Positions 1 through 10,445 of a DNA stretch of 35,911 nt are shown here, piece after piece. The number at the start of each line of letters is the position of its first letter. Within the stretch, counting starts at the first letter, position 1. Below the pieces are notes generated by a model. The model had not been told where the DNA came from and did not search any database. It saw only the letters and a program-made list of their open reading frames with translations. The position numbers and the translations under genes are program-made. The DNA comes from Actinomycetota bacterium. Its GTDB lineage: Bacteria; Actinomycetota; CADDZG01; WHSQ01. Location of the stretch: positions 1 to 35,911 of the forward strand of contig WHTI01000015.1 in NCBI GenBank assembly GCA_009377815.1. Reading direction: 5' to 3'.

Positions 1-789
1 GACACCATCGTGCAGACGGTGAACATCGAACCCGGCAGCCTCGAGAGCGGTCGCCGCAGCGTCGTCGTCCCCGGTCACGAGACTGACCGTGTCCGAACCG
101 ACTATCGCCTTCAGAGCCTGCGGGGTATCGAGGGCCACGATCTCACCGTGGTCGATGATGGCGATCCGATCGGCGTATTCCGCTTCATCCATGTAGTGGG
201 TCGTGAAGAAGACGGTCACCCCCTCTTCGTCTCTGAGACGAGCTACGTCCTTCCACATCTGTGCTCGGGTCTGGGGATCGAGCCCGGCCGTGGGCTCGTC
301 GAGGAAGAGCACCTCCGGCGTGTGCAGAAGTGCGCGAGCGATCTCCAGTCGCCTCGCCATCCCACCGGAGAGGGTCGACACGAGGTCCTTCCGACGGTCG
401 CTGAGGCCCACGAGGTCCAGGACGCGGGCGATGCGCTCCTCCACGACCGTGGCCGGAACCCCATAGAGCACGGCGTGGAACTTGAGGTTCTCCTCGGCGG
501 TCAGTTGCGCGTCGAGGGTCTGTTCCTGGAACACCAACCCGATGCGCCGCCTGACCCCTCGTGAGTCCCCCAGGACATCGGATCCGCCCACGGACGCGCT
601 CCCCGTGGTCGGCCTGGCCAGCGTGCAGAGCATCTTGATTGTGGTGGACTTTCCGGCGCCGTTGGGCCCGAGGAAGGCGAATATCTCTCCCCGGTTCACC
701 TCGAACGAGATGTCCTTGACCGCCGCGATGGCGCCGTAGTTCTTGCTGAGACCATGGACCTGAACGGCCGGGATCGTGGAAGTTGTCAT
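1..789 (-). CDS. ABC transporter ATP-binding protein, DrrA/multidrug type (3' end runs off the window)
   Basis: Manual reverse-strand translation MTTSTIPAVQVHGLSKNYGAIAAVKDISFEVNRGEIFAFLGPNGAGKSTTIKML...LSGGMARRLEIARALLHTPEVLFLDEPTAGLDPQTRAQMW shows Walker A, signature and Walker B motifs. The frame stays open to the window edge, so it is absent from the supplied ORF list. Confidence 0.92.
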   Translation of the reverse strand, partial: MTTSTIPAVQVHGLSKNYGAIAAVKDISFEVNRGEIFAFLGPNGAGKSTTIKMLCTLARPTTGSASVGGSDVLGDSRGVRRRIGLVFQEQTLDAQLTAEENLKFHAVLYGVPATVVEERIARVLDLVGLSDRRKDLVSTLSGGMARRLEIARALLHTPEVLFLDEPTAGLDPQTRAQMWKDVARLRDEEGVTVFFTTHYMDEAEYADRIAIIDHGEIVALDTPQALKAIVGSDTVSLVTGDDDAAATALEAAGFDVHRLHDGV

Positions 790-825
790 TGACTGACATT
801 ATGGCGCTCTATGTCATCGGTCAAC
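789..825. promoter_or_regulatory. Divergent promoter/operator between the ABC ATPase and tetR genes, with inverted repeat TGACAT-N11-ATGTCA (794-816)
   Basis: TGACATTATGGCGCTCTATGTCA, flanked by TTGAC (left) and GGTCAA (right) extensions, lies in the intergenic gap of a divergent TetR/ABC pair. Confidence 0.5.
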
Positions 826-847
826 CGACTGTGCCATCATGGGAGCT

Positions 848-1471
848 ATGGCGAGCATGAGAACCCGACCCGACGAGGGCCTCCGGGAGAAACAGCGCCG
901 GACCACGGCGGCGGCGATCTCCGAGGCGGCGCACAAGTTGATCTCCGAGCGAAGCTACGAGGAGGTCACGATCGAAGACATCGCCCAGGAGGTCGGGATG
1001 TCGTCGAGGACGTTCTTTCGCTACTACTCCTCCAAGGAAGACGTCATCCTGATCGGCTACGAGGAGCACCAGCAGAAGCTCCTCGATGCCCTGGACGAGC
1101 GGCCGATCGATGAAGACATCACCGACGCAGTGCGTAACGCCCTGCTGGCATTCTCGGTCGGGCACGAGAGGGACCGAGCGGCCCTTCGCAAGAAGTTCAT
1201 CATCTTCCGAGACAACCCTTCGATGGCGAAGGTCTTCATCGGCCGCCAGTGGACCTGGGAACGTCTCTTCGTAGATCGCATCGGAGAGCGCATGGGCGTC
1301 GACCCCAATACCGACATGCGGCCGGCTGTGATAGCCGGAGCAGCCATGGCCGCGTGGCGCGCGGCGATCCGGTCGTGGATCTTCCAGAAGAACGGTCCTC
1401 CCGAGCTCGTTACCCACACCGCCAGAGCCCTCGATGCCTTATCCGAGAGCTTCCGGTCCCGCGCGGGGTGA
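848..1471 (+). CDS. TetR/AcrR family transcriptional regulator (alternative start 839)
   Basis: N-terminal HTH ...AAAISEAAHKLISERSYEEVTIEDIAQEVGMSSRTFFRYYSSKEDVI, about 207 aa, divergent from the ABC gene. Confidence 0.93.
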   Translation: MASMRTRPDEGLREKQRRTTAAAISEAAHKLISERSYEEVTIEDIAQEVGMSSRTFFRYYSSKEDVILIGYEEHQQKLLDALDERPIDEDITDAVRNALLAFSVGHERDRAALRKKFIIFRDNPSMAKVFIGRQWTWERLFVDRIGERMGVDPNTDMRPAVIAGAAMAAWRAAIRSWIFQKNGPPELVTHTARALDALSESFRSRAG

Positions 1472-1577
1472 TCGTGGACGAGACGGAGCACGAGGGGATT
1501 TCCATCGTCATCGGAAAGTGGCTCGATCCGGGCATCTCCTAGCTGGCGTCACGCGGGAGCGATAGGGTTGCCCTCCC

Positions 1578-2807
1578 GTGGGATGGGTACCCGAGATTCT
1601 CCGCGACCGTGACTTCCGAAGGCTGTACCTCGCGCGCTCGATCTCGATTCTGGGTAACAGGATCGCTCCCATCGCGCTGGCGTTCGCGGTGCTCGAGATC
1701 GGAGACGCAGGAGACCTGGGCTTCGTCATCGGAGCGGCCACCGTCCCCTCGGTGCTCTTCATCCTTTTCGGTGGAGTGCTCGCTGACCGATTGAGTCCAC
1801 CCCGGATGATGTTCATCGCCGATGTCGTCGACACCGTTGTGCAAGGGATAACCGCCGCGCTTCTCATCACCGGCAACGCCGAGCTCTGGCACCTGGCCAT
1901 CCTGCAGTTCATGTGGGGCGCGTCGTCGGCTTTCTTCAATCCGGCCTCCATGGGCGTCGTGCCGCTGGTCGCTCCCCCAGGTCGTCTCCAGGACGCCAAT
2001 GCAACCTTGAGCTTCGCTCGTCAGCTCTCCGCGATCGTCGGCCCTGCTCTCGCCGGTGTTCTAGTCGCCAGCGTGGGCACCGGTTGGGCATTCGCGGTTG
2101 ACGCCGCCAGCTTCGGTCTCAGCGCCTTCTTCCTGTTCCCGCTTCTCAGGCTCGGGGAACGATCTCTGGAGATCCCCGACACCATCGGGGAACTCAAGGC
2201 CGGATGGACCGAATTCGTCTCGCGGCGATGGCTCTGGACGCTCGTCATGTACTTCGGGTTCTTCCACGTCGTCTTCATCGCCCCGGTGTCGGTGTTGGGA
2301 CCTGCGGTCGCAGACGCGTCCCTCGGCGGAGCGAAGGCGTGGGCGGCGATCGCAACCGCGGGAGGGATCGGCGGGATCATCGGGGGGCTTCTCGGCCTGC
2401 GCATCCGTCCCGAACGCACCGCCTTCGTGGTCGCGGGGATGGGGTTCCTTCTGCTCCCCGTGCTGATCGCCCTCGCCATCCCTGCGCCGGTGTTCGTGAT
2501 CGCTGCCGGGGAGTTCCTCGCCGGCGGAACGTTCGCTTACGGAGGCACCCTGTGGGATACGACTCTTCAGGAGCACATCCCACGGAACATGCTGTCACGC
2601 GTTTCGGCCTACGACTGGTTGGGGTCAACTCTGCTTCTACCTCTCGGCACGATCGCCGCCGGGGTGCTTGGTGTCAGCATCGGCTTCGGTCCAACGCTTA
2701 TAGGAGGCGCGATCCTCCTCGTCGTCTCGACAGCCGCGGTGATGCTGGTCAAGGATGTGCGCGAACTCAAGCGACCGACGATCCCCATGAAGGAGGAAAT
2801 GGCGTGA
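1578..2807 (+). CDS. MFS transporter (EntS/MFS_3-like)
   Basis: 409 aa, multi-[30 protein letters not shown]..., GGVLADR motif. GTG start. Confidence 0.9.
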   Translation: MGWVPEILRDRDFRRLYLARSISILGNRIAPIALAFAVLEIGDAGDLGFVIGAATVPSVLFILFGGVLADRLSPPRMMFIADVVDTVVQGITAALLITGNAELWHLAILQFMWGASSAFFNPASMGVVPLVAPPGRLQDANATLSFARQLSAIVGPALAGVLVASVGTGWAFAVDAASFGLSAFFLFPLLRLGERSLEIPDTIGELKAGWTEFVSRRWLWTLVMYFGFFHVVFIAPVSVLGPAVADASLGGAKAWAAIATAGGIGGIIGGLLGLRIRPERTAFVVAGMGFLLLPVLIALAIPAPVFVIAAGEFLAGGTFAYGGTLWDTTLQEHIPRNMLSRVSAYDWLGSTLLLPLGTIAAGVLGVSIGFGPTLIGGAILLVVSTAAVMLVKDVRELKRPTIPMKEEMA

Positions 2808-3265
2808 AGGCACACACGGTCTACAAGACGTTCAACACGAAGGAGCGCCGCGAGTTCGTGCGGATTACGTCCGATGTCGAGGAAGCGGTGGGGGAATCGG
2901 GGGTGCGGGAGGGGATGGTGCTCGTCTCGGCGATGCACATCACCGCGGGGGTCTGGGTCAACGACGACGAACCGGGCATCCAGGAGGACGTCCTCGAGTG
3001 GCTCGACAAGATCGCTCCCCCATCGTGGAAGCCGCCGGCCAACGACGTAGCGGCCGCGCTCTCACCGGATCCGGGCGACTACCGACATCATCGTGGTGGC
3101 GAAGACAACGGCGACGCTCATCTGAAGAATCTCCTCGTCCATCACCAGGTCGTGCTGCCGATCACCGGCGGAAAGCTCGACCTCGGTCCGTGGCAGGCGG
3201 TCTTCTACTGCGAGTTTGACGGGCGCAGGAACAAGCGCCTCGTGATCAAGGTGATCGGAGACTAA
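2804..3265 (+). CDS. YjbQ/UPF0047 family protein (secondary thiamine-phosphate synthase-like)
   Basis: [29 protein letters not shown]...[31 protein letters not shown]...[31 protein letters not shown] start overlaps the upstream TGA (GTGA). Confidence 0.9.
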   Translation: MKAHTVYKTFNTKERREFVRITSDVEEAVGESGVREGMVLVSAMHITAGVWVNDDEPGIQEDVLEWLDKIAPPSWKPPANDVAAALSPDPGDYRHHRGGEDNGDAHLKNLLVHHQVVLPITGGKLDLGPWQAVFYCEFDGRRNKRLVIKVIGD

Positions 3266-3666
3266 CCGGGCACGACCGGTTGGTAGGTACCGAAGCTCCA
3301 CAAGTGACCCTCGAGATCGCGCGCGGTGTACTCGCGGGCGCCGTAGTCCATGTCGGCGATATCGAAGACCATCTCGGCACCGTGCTTGCTCGCTCGTGCG
3401 TAGTGGGCATCGATGTCCTCGACGTAGACGTAGATGCCACCGGTGACAGCATCGAGCTCACCAGGGGACTTGACACCGAGTGCATCGTCACGAGCCTCGC
3501 CAACCATGATGATCCCGGGTCCGAGCTTGAGTTCCGCGTGAGCCACGGTGCCGTCCTCGGCATCCATGAACGAGTGAACCTCGAAACCGAACGCGAGCCC
3601 GAGCCACTCGATCGCCTTCCGAGCGTTGCGGTACCGAAGGAACGGGAAGATGTTGGGGGCCGTCAT
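3262..3666 (-). CDS. VOC family (glyoxalase/bleomycin-resistance, PhnB-like) protein; ORF extends to 3720
   Basis: [35 protein letters not shown]...[53 protein letters not shown]. Confidence 0.88.
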   Translation of the reverse strand: MTAPNIFPFLRYRNARKAIEWLGLAFGFEVHSFMDAEDGTVAHAELKLGPGIIMVGEARDDALGVKSPGELDAVTGGIYVYVEDIDAHYARASKHGAEMVFDIADMDYGAREYTARDLEGHLWSFGTYQPVVPG

Positions 3667-3677
3667 CACTGAACCTC

Positions 3678-4412
3678 CTACGAGGAACTTCTCTGCGTCG
3701 ACCATAGTCCGAGCCACCACTCGAGCTGAGGCATATCGCGTTCGCGCGCCGCGTCAAACAGCGGCGCCGGGTCGTATGGGAGGCGGTAGAAGTCCGCGCC
3801 GCCGAACTCAGCCTCATCCATCGTCACGATCGCATAATCGGCTAGGGGTACCAGAAGAGCGTCACCTGAAGTCTGGTTGTACGACATCCCCACGCTCCCG
3901 GGATTGACGTAGAAGCGATCGGCGAAGCGGCGGAGGTTCTGGAAATGCCAGTGCCCCCCGCAATAGACGCGCGCTCCTCGATCGAGAGCCGATGCCAGGA
4001 ACTCCTCGGGTGCATCCAGCTCGATCTTCTCGTCGTACGAGGCCGGCGTTCCGTGGAACGCGAGCAGCGCACCGTCGACGAGCGACACGGTCGGTGAGTA
4101 ACGGCGGATATGAGCGCGGTGTGCATCGCTCAGCGCCGCGGCGCACCACATGTCGATCTCGAGGATCCTGGCGATGAAGTCGTCGTCGGTTTCCTGCTCC
4201 TCGTCCCCCAAGAGGATCTCATCGGCGTTCCCCATTACTACCGGGCACCCGAGAGCGGCGACGCGCTCGATCGTCTCGACCGGGAAGGGGCCTGTGGCCG
4301 CGACATCGCCGAGGCACACGTAAGAATCCACCGCTCGCCCGGCGGCATGGGCGAGGACAACCTGAAGCGCTACGTCGTTGCCGTGGATGTCCGCGATGAC
4401 GGCTATACGCAT
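3678..4412 (-). CDS. Metallophosphoesterase (calcineurin-like/YfcE family)
   Basis: MRIAVIADIHGNDVALQVVL...YVCLGDVAATGPFP...VVMGNADE...AFHGTPASY...YCGGHWHFQ...VNPGSVG: metallophosphoesterase metal-ligand motifs. Confidence 0.93.
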   Translation of the reverse strand: MRIAVIADIHGNDVALQVVLAHAAGRAVDSYVCLGDVAATGPFPVETIERVAALGCPVVMGNADEILLGDEEQETDDDFIARILEIDMWCAAALSDAHRAHIRRYSPTVSLVDGALLAFHGTPASYDEKIELDAPEEFLASALDRGARVYCGGHWHFQNLRRFADRFYVNPGSVGMSYNQTSGDALLVPLADYAIVTMDEAEFGGADFYRLPYDPAPLFDAARERDMPQLEWWLGLWSTQRSSS

Positions 4413-4419
4413 GACAGGA

Positions 4420-4815
4420 CTAGTAAGTCGCCTCGTCCACTCTCAGCCCGCGGCGTTCTCGGCGCATGCTCTCGGTCCCGATCACCCACCGACCGTCGGG
4501 AGCCATGTAAAGGACCTCGATGTTGTCGCCCTTGGTCGAGTACTCGTTGAACAGATCGACCAGGACGCCGCGGTGAGCCTCGATCTCGCGCAATTCGATC
4601 TCGTGCTCGCCCGTCACCTCGATATTGGCGGCCCCGAACGCCTTGCGGGCACCGTCGGCATGATCGGTGAGCACATGGATGTACGCCCACCGTTCGCCGG
4701 GGCGGTTGTCTGCCGAGGCCGCAAGGACCTCAACCCCCGCGTCGAGCAAGACCTGAAGGGCACCTACCAGGGCCCCCGGTCGGTTGGGCACGTTGACTCG
4801 AAGATCGACGCTCAA
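4420..4815 (-). CDS. ACT domain-containing protein
   Basis: [50 protein letters not shown] start preceded by GGAGGTGCAGG. Confidence 0.75.
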   Translation of the reverse strand: MSVDLRVNVPNRPGALVGALQVLLDAGVEVLAASADNRPGERWAYIHVLTDHADGARKAFGAANIEVTGEHEIELREIEAHRGVLVDLFNEYSTKGDNIEVLYMAPDGRWVIGTESMRRERRGLRVDEATY

Positions 4816-4884
4816 CCTGCACCTCCATCGTCACTCGGTCCCTCATGATGGGCCCGATCCGGCTCCGCGACAAGAGCGATCCAC

Positions 4885-5424
4885 CTACGAGAGGTTGTAG
4901 GCGAGGAAGTCGGCGATGTCCTCGGACGACGCCGAGGCGGCATCGAGGCACAGGAGCGGGCAGTCGGCCTCGACCTCCGTCCCCCATGCGACCAGGGCGT
5001 CGAGCCGAGAACCCGCGGCGGCAGAGGCCCCGAGGGCCGCGCCCCATCCGAGCCCCACGACCCCGACGCGGGGATGCCAGTTGGCGGTGAGATGCCCGGC
5101 CGCCTCACGGATCAGGCGGGCCGCCCGGGCATCGTCGAGGCCTCCGGCAAGGGCCGCCGCCTCATCCTCATCTCTCGCCATCCGGCCGTCGAACAGATCG
5201 GGGGCCAGAACCGTGAAGCCCTCGAGGTTGAGCTCGTCGCAGAACGCGATCACATCGTCGTGCAGACCGAAGGCATCGTGCACCACGACGACCCCCGGAC
5301 CCACTCGCTCGGAGTAAGACATGTAGCCGGTCCCTCGCGCAGCACCGCCGCCGAAGTCGACAGTGGTTCCGAACCGCCGTTCGGGCTTCGTGTGTTCGCT
5401 GCGCCACTGAAGCGTCACACCCAT
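4885..5424 (-). CDS. Dienelactone hydrolase-family-like protein, apparently lacking catalytic residues
   Basis: GVVVVHDAFGLHDDVIAFCDELNLEGFTVLAPDLFDGR...RVGVVGLGWGAALGASAAAGSRLDALVAWG; DLH fold signature but short C-terminus. Confidence 0.75.
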   Translation of the reverse strand: MGVTLQWRSEHTKPERRFGTTVDFGGGAARGTGYMSYSERVGPGVVVVHDAFGLHDDVIAFCDELNLEGFTVLAPDLFDGRMARDEDEAAALAGGLDDARAARLIREAAGHLTANWHPRVGVVGLGWGAALGASAAAGSRLDALVAWGTEVEADCPLLCLDAASASSEDIADFLAYNLS

Positions 5425-5426
5425 AG

Positions 5427-6002
5427 CTAGGACCCCTGGTCCCTTCCACCGTAGGTCGCTCGCAGTTCTCCTCGAGCGCTGAGACAGCAAGCTACGGCAT
5501 CATCGATCTCGGCCGCCGAAGGTGACTTGAGGTCGCCGAAGTCCACGTTCCCCTTGGACGCGTAGACGACGAAGGTGTAGCGATGCTCCTCGTCGCCCGG
5601 AGGACAGGGACCGCGGTATCCCGTCGACCCGAATGAGTTCTCGCCCTCCTTCGCGCCCTCGGGGACGACCCCCTCCTCTAGGCCGGTCACGTCTCCGGGG
5701 ATGTCGTAAAGGATCCAATGAACGAAATCGTCGGCGTCGGGATCGATCAGGAGCACGAGGTAGGAGTCCCCTCCCGCATCACTCCACTCAAGGGGCGGAA
5801 GGACATCGTCGCCGTCACAGGTGAACCTGGTCGGGAACTCGCCTCCGTTCTCGATCGCGGGGCTCGACACCTGCAGCGAGCGTTCGACCTGCTTCCCCGC
5901 AAGCTCCCCAGCCCCGTCGTCACCGCACGCGCTTGCGCCCAAGGCACTGAGAACCAGCGCGCCCGCGGCGACGAACGTCCGGGTCCTACTCCGGGAGCCC
6001 AC
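5427..6002 (-). CDS. YbhB/YbcL family (PEBP/Raf kinase inhibitor-like) lipoprotein
   Basis: Signal peptide with lipobox LSALGASAC, then LQVSSPAIENGGEFPTRFTCDGDDVLPPLEWSDAGGDSYLVLLIDPDADDFVHWILYDIPGDVTGLEEG...FGSTGYRGPCPPGDEEHRYTFVVYAS. Confidence 0.93.
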   Translation of the reverse strand: MGSRSRTRTFVAAGALVLSALGASACGDDGAGELAGKQVERSLQVSSPAIENGGEFPTRFTCDGDDVLPPLEWSDAGGDSYLVLLIDPDADDFVHWILYDIPGDVTGLEEGVVPEGAKEGENSFGSTGYRGPCPPGDEEHRYTFVVYASKGNVDFGDLKSPSAAEIDDAVACCLSARGELRATYGGRDQGS

Positions 6003-6660
6003 TTATGCGAATCCCCGATCGATCGGTCTTGTAGCGCATGTTGATGCCGATGAGCAGTGACGTGATGGGCTCGATGATCCGGGCGTTGTCCAGCGGGCCG
6101 GCGTCGACGTACTTGAGGCCTGGGATCGCGTTGACGAGCTCACCCACCTCCTGACGAGCGGCCTTCTTCGTCCCACACACGAGCACGTCGCCTTCCATCT
6201 CCCGATCGAGATCGTTCAACGCCGCCGCCGCAAGCGAATGGAACCCCGCACACATGATGGTGCCCTTCGGAAGCAAGGACTGCGCCTGCTGCGCGGCCGA
6301 GCCCTCCCAGACACCGAGGACTTTGGTGGCCTTGTGCCCGACCGCGGCCGCCACCGGGACGGTGCAGTCCACGACGATGGTCTCCGGAGTGATCGCGTCG
6401 GCGATGGAGCGATAGATCGCCGCCTGACCCGAGAATGGAACCGTCACGACGACGATGGGGGCCGACGCTGCTGCGGCCGCATTCTCGAGTCCGCTGACCG
6501 AACCGCCGGCAAGTTTCTGGATCTTCGCGGCGGCGGCTTGCGCTCGCTCGGCGTCGCGCGATCCGATCACGACCTCGACCCCGGCCTTCGCCCAGCGCGC
6601 CGCGAGCCCGGAGCCCTCGTCGCCCGTACCCCCGATGACCGCGACCTTCGTAGTGGCCAT
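5986..6660 (-). CDS. npdG: NADPH-dependent F420 reductase (F420H2:NADP oxidoreductase)
   Basis: [40 protein letters not shown]...TVVVDCTVPV-like Rossmann fold...CAGFHSLAAAALNDLDREMEGDVLVCGTKKAAR...LDNARIIEPITSLLIGINMRYK. Confidence 0.9.
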   Translation of the reverse strand: MATTKVAVIGGTGDEGSGLAARWAKAGVEVVIGSRDAERAQAAAAKIQKLAGGSVSGLENAAAAASAPIVVVTVPFSGQAAIYRSIADAITPETIVVDCTVPVAAAVGHKATKVLGVWEGSAAQQAQSLLPKGTIMCAGFHSLAAAALNDLDREMEGDVLVCGTKKAARQEVGELVNAIPGLKYVDAGPLDNARIIEPITSLLIGINMRYKTDRSGIRISGLPE

Positions 6661-8234
6661 CAGGCTCCCGGCTCGAACTCGCCGAAGACGTCCCTCAACA
6701 CATCCGAGACTTCACCGAGGGTCGCGTAGGCGGCGAGCGCCTCTCGCATGGGATAGAGGAGGTTGTCCGACGACCTCGCCGCCGCGTCGACGCCCTTCAG
6801 CGCGGCATCGACCTGCGCCTGATCCCGCTCCCGACGGACCTTCTGGGTGCGCTCCATCTGACGGCGGGCCAGTTCGGGGTCGAACTCGATGATCTCCACC
6901 GGCTCCTCGTCCTCGCTGACGAACCGGTTGACCCCGACGACGGGGCGTTCTCCGCTCTCGACCCCCTGCGCGATCCGGTAGGCGGCGTCCTCGATCTCGC
7001 TCTTCATCCATCCGGTAGCAACCGCTTCGATCCCTCCGCCCATGTCGTCGATCCGCTTGAGGTAGTCCTCGGCCCTCGCCTCGATCTCGTCGGTCAGCGC
7101 TTCGACGAACCACGACCCTCCGAGAGGATCGACCGTGTCAACTGCCCCCGACTCGTAGCCGAGCACCTGCTGCGTCCGCAGCGCGATGGTTGCCGCCTTC
7201 TCGCTCGGTAGGGCCAAGGCTTCATCGAACGAGTTGGTGTGAAGCGACTGGGTCCCGCCCATCATCGCGGCGAACGCCTCGAGCGCGGTGCGAACGATGT
7301 TGTTCTCGGGCTGCTGCGCCGTCAACGTGGCCCCACCGGTTTGCGTGTGGAAGCGGAGCATCATCGACTTCGGGTCCTTTGCTCCGAACGTCTCCTTCAT
7401 CACTCTGGCCCAAAGACGACGCGCGGCGCGGAACTTGGCGACCTCCTCGAAGAAGTTCATGTGACACGCGAAGAAGAACGAGAGCCGGGGCGCGAAGTCA
7501 TCGACCTCGAGTCCGGCTTCGATCGCGGCTTCGACATATGCGATGCCGTCGGCGATCGTGAACGCGACCTCCTGGACCGCGGTGCATCCCGCCTCGCGCA
7601 TGTGATAGCCGGAGATCGAGATCGTGTTCCACCGGGGCAGGTTGTCTTTGCAGTAGCCGAAGAGGTCGGTGACGATCCTCATCGACGGCTTCGGTGGATA
7701 GATGTACGTCCCGCGCGCCGTGTACTCCTTGAGGATGTCGTTCTGTGTCGTCCCCGAGACCTTCTCCCTTGGGACCCCTTGCTTCTCGGCCACGAGTTCG
7801 TAGAGGAGCAGGAGGATCGCGGCGGTCGAGTTGATCGTCATCGAGGTCGAGGCCTCATCGAGCGGGATCCCGTCGAAGAGGAGCTCCATATCGGCGAGCG
7901 AATCGATCGCGACCCCGACCCGGCCGACCTCGGCCTGAGCCTTCGGGTGATCGGAGTCGTAGCCCATCTGTGTCGGGAGGTCGAAAGCCACCGATAGTCC
8001 CGTCTGTCCGGCCTTCAACAGGTACTTGAAGCGTTCGTTGGTCTCCTCAGCCGAACCGAAGCCCGCATATTGGCGCATGGTCCACAAACGACTCCGGTAC
8101 ATACCGGGATGGACGCCCCGGGTGAAGGGGAACTCGCCCGGTTCGCGGAGCTTGTTCTCATCCACGGGATAGTCCGAGCCGCCGTAGTGGGCATCGATCT
8201 CGATCCCGGAATCGGTCTTCCGTTCTTCGGTCAT
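6660..8234 (-). CDS. Methylmalonyl-CoA mutase-family (acyl-CoA mutase) large/catalytic subunit, without B12-binding domain
   Basis: [53 protein letters not shown]...TIQND-like ([29 protein letters not shown])...[17 protein letters not shown]...[18 protein letters not shown]. Confidence 0.95.
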   Translation of the reverse strand: MTEERKTDSGIEIDAHYGGSDYPVDENKLREPGEFPFTRGVHPGMYRSRLWTMRQYAGFGSAEETNERFKYLLKAGQTGLSVAFDLPTQMGYDSDHPKAQAEVGRVGVAIDSLADMELLFDGIPLDEASTSMTINSTAAILLLLYELVAEKQGVPREKVSGTTQNDILKEYTARGTYIYPPKPSMRIVTDLFGYCKDNLPRWNTISISGYHMREAGCTAVQEVAFTIADGIAYVEAAIEAGLEVDDFAPRLSFFFACHMNFFEEVAKFRAARRLWARVMKETFGAKDPKSMMLRFHTQTGGATLTAQQPENNIVRTALEAFAAMMGGTQSLHTNSFDEALALPSEKAATIALRTQQVLGYESGAVDTVDPLGGSWFVEALTDEIEARAEDYLKRIDDMGGGIEAVATGWMKSEIEDAAYRIAQGVESGERPVVGVNRFVSEDEEPVEIIEFDPELARRQMERTQKVRRERDQAQVDAALKGVDAAARSSDNLLYPMREALAAYATLGEVSDVLRDVFGEFEPGA

Positions 8235-8289
8235 GCCTAGATGCTAGTTGCTCCGGGAGCCAGAGGTGGGGGCGTTAACATCCTGGGAC

Positions 8290-8709
8290 ATGGCCACGAT
8301 CGAAGAGGTTTATCGCAAGAAGAAGCCCAAGGCCTTCGCCGCCGACCGGAGCCCCTCGAAGGCCGAGGTGTGGTGGTGGTTCTTCATGAGGCTTTCGGGG
8401 ATCGTGTTGCTGTTCCTCGTCCTGATCCACCTCTACATCATGCATCTCGTCGACTCGGGCGTTGAGCGGGTCAACTTCGAGTTCGTTGCGGAACGCTGGG
8501 ACAACGTCGGATGGAAGACGTTCGACTGGGTGCTTCTGGTGCTCGCCCTCCTCCACGGCGTCAACGGTCTGCGGGTGATCATCAACGACTACGTCCACCG
8601 TCCCGGGGTGAGGACCACGGTCAAGGCCACGCTGTACACCGTGACCGCGATCCTGATGATCATGGGCACCGCGGTCATCATCACCTTCGATCCGGCGGTT
8701 GGTGGATGA
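8290..8709 (+). CDS. sdhD: Succinate dehydrogenase hydrophobic membrane anchor subunit (SdhD-like)
   Basis: [28 protein letters not shown]...[29 protein letters not shown]; immediately upstream of and overlapping sdhA. Confidence 0.88.
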   Translation: MATIEEVYRKKKPKAFAADRSPSKAEVWWWFFMRLSGIVLLFLVLIHLYIMHLVDSGVERVNFEFVAERWDNVGWKTFDWVLLVLALLHGVNGLRVIINDYVHRPGVRTTVKATLYTVTAILMIMGTAVIITFDPAVGG

Positions 8710-10445
8710 GCGACAACGTTCATGTCTTCGACGCGGTCATCGTCGGAGCCGGTGGAGCCGGATTGAGGGCCGCACTCGAGGCGAGCAAGGGGTGCAAGAC
8801 CGCGGTCGTCTCGAAGATGTATCCGACGCGTTCGCACACCGGCGCCGCCCAGGGGGGCATGTGCGCGGCGCTCGCCAACGTCGAAGAGGACTCGTGGGAA
8901 TGGCACGCGTTCGACACCGTGAAAGGCGGCGACTTCCTCGCCGACCAGGACGCCGTCGATGTGATGTGCAAGGACGCGGTCGAGTCCGTGCTCGAGCTCG
9001 AACGCATGGGACTGCCCTTCAACCGCACGCCCGAGGGCAAGATCGACCAGCGCCGGTTCGGGGGCCACACCCGCAACCACGGTGAGGCTGCGGTCAAACG
9101 GGCCTGCTACGCGGCCGACCGCACCGGGCACATGATCCTGCAAACGCTGTTCCAGCAGTGCAACAAGCAGGGCGTCGAGTTCTACAACGAGTTCTTCGTC
9201 TTAGATCTCATCATCCAGGGCGGTGTCTGCGGCGGGATCATCGCCTACGAGATCGCCACCGGTGAGGTTCACACCTTCCGTGCCAAGTCGGTCATGTTCG
9301 CGACCGGTGGCTACGGAAAGATGTTCAAGATCACTTCGAACGCCCACACCCTCACGGGTGACGGGCCCGGCGTCGTCTACCGCAAGGGCCTGCCGCTCGA
9401 GGACATGGAGTTCTTCCAGTTCCATCCCACAGGTCTGTATCGTCTCGGCATCCTTCTGTCGGAGGCAGCTCGTGGTGAGGGCGGCATCCTCCGCAACGGC
9501 GACGGCGAGCGCTTCATGGAGCGCTACGCGCCGACCATCAAGGACCTGGCGCCACGCGACATGGTGTCGAGGGCCGAGTTCTTCGAGATCAAGGAAGGAC
9601 GGGGGGCCGGGCCCAACAAGGATTATGTGCTGCTCGACCTCACCGGGATCGACCCCGAGGTCGTCGAGGCGAAGCTCCCCGACATCACAGAGTTCGCTCG
9701 CACCTACCTCGACGTCGACCCCTTGAAGGAGCCGGTGCCGACGGTCCCGACCGCGCACTACGCGATGGGCGGCATCCCGACCAACGTCAACGCCGAGGTC
9801 CTGCACAGCGCGCACGGAGAGGTCGTGCCCGGCTTCTACTCCGCCGGCGAGTGCGCCTGCGTGTCGGTCCATGGTGCCAACCGGCTAGGGACCAACTCGC
9901 TCCTCGACATCGTGGTGTTCGGTCGGCGGGGCGGGCTCAACATGGCCGAGTACGCCAACAACAACAAGCTCATCGACGTCCCCGAGGACGTCGCCAAGTC
10001 GTCCGAGGAGTGGCTCCGTTCGATCACCGAAGGCGAATCGACCGAGCCGATCGCCGCGATCCGCAAGGATCTCCAAGAGGAGATGTGGGACAAGGCATCG
10101 GTGTCCCGCACCGACGAAGGACTGGGCCAGGCACTCGGCACCCTCGATAGCCTCAAGGAGCGCTACGGCAAGGCCCGGGTAAAGGACCGGAGCAAGGTCT
10201 TCAACACCGAACTCGTCGAGCACATGGAGCTGGGCTTCATGATCGACATCGCCGAGGCACTCGTCATCTCGGCCAAGGCCCGGACCGAGTCGCGCGGCGG
10301 TCACTACCGTGAGGATCACCAGATGCGGGAAGACGAGCACTGGTTGAAGCACACTTTCATCAACAAGACCGCCGACGGGGATACGCGGCTGGCCTATAAG
10401 CCGGTCACGATGGGGCGCTACGAACCAGTAGAAAGGAAATACTAG
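8706..10445 (+). CDS. sdhA: Succinate dehydrogenase flavoprotein subunit
   Basis: [48 protein letters not shown]...[31 protein letters not shown]...[10 protein letters not shown]...[23 protein letters not shown] overlap with sdhD. Confidence 0.97.
   Translation: MSDNVHVFDAVIVGAGGAGLRAALEASKGCKTAVVSKMYPTRSHTGAAQGGMCAALANVEEDSWEWHAFDTVKGGDFLADQDAVDVMCKDAVESVLELERMGLPFNRTPEGKIDQRRFGGHTRNHGEAAVKRACYAADRTGHMILQTLFQQCNKQGVEFYNEFFVLDLIIQGGVCGGIIAYEIATGEVHTFRAKSVMFATGGYGKMFKITSNAHTLTGDGPGVVYRKGLPLEDMEFFQFHPTGLYRLGILLSEAARGEGGILRNGDGERFMERYAPTIKDLAPRDMVSRAEFFEIKEGRGAGPNKDYVLLDLTGIDPEVVEAKLPDITEFARTYLDVDPLKEPVPTVPTAHYAMGGIPTNVNAEVLHSAHGEVVPGFYSAGECACVSVHGANRLGTNSLLDIVVFGRRGGLNMAEYANNNKLIDVPEDVAKSSEEWLRSITEGESTEPIAAIRKDLQEEMWDKASVSRTDEGLGQALGTLDSLKERYGKARVKDRSKVFNTELVEHMELGFMIDIAEALVISAKARTESRGGHYREDHQMREDEHWLKHTFINKTADGDTRLAYKPVTMGRYEPVERKY

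Noticed and set aside
185-799. 204-aa minus-strand ORF listed over the ABC ATPase
   Set aside because: Shadow frame. The correct frame starts at 789 and gives clean Walker A, signature and Walker B motifs without a frameshift; it runs off the window edge.
2204-3265. 353-aa + strand ORF appearing to fuse an arginine-rich protein to YjbQ
   Set aside because: The arginine-rich N-terminal part is a typical high-GC shadow frame of the MFS gene; YjbQ starts at 2804.
8511-10445. 644-aa SdhA ORF call
   Set aside because: The N-terminal 65 residues are the out-of-frame sdhD sequence. The real SdhA starts at the ATGA overlap at 8706.
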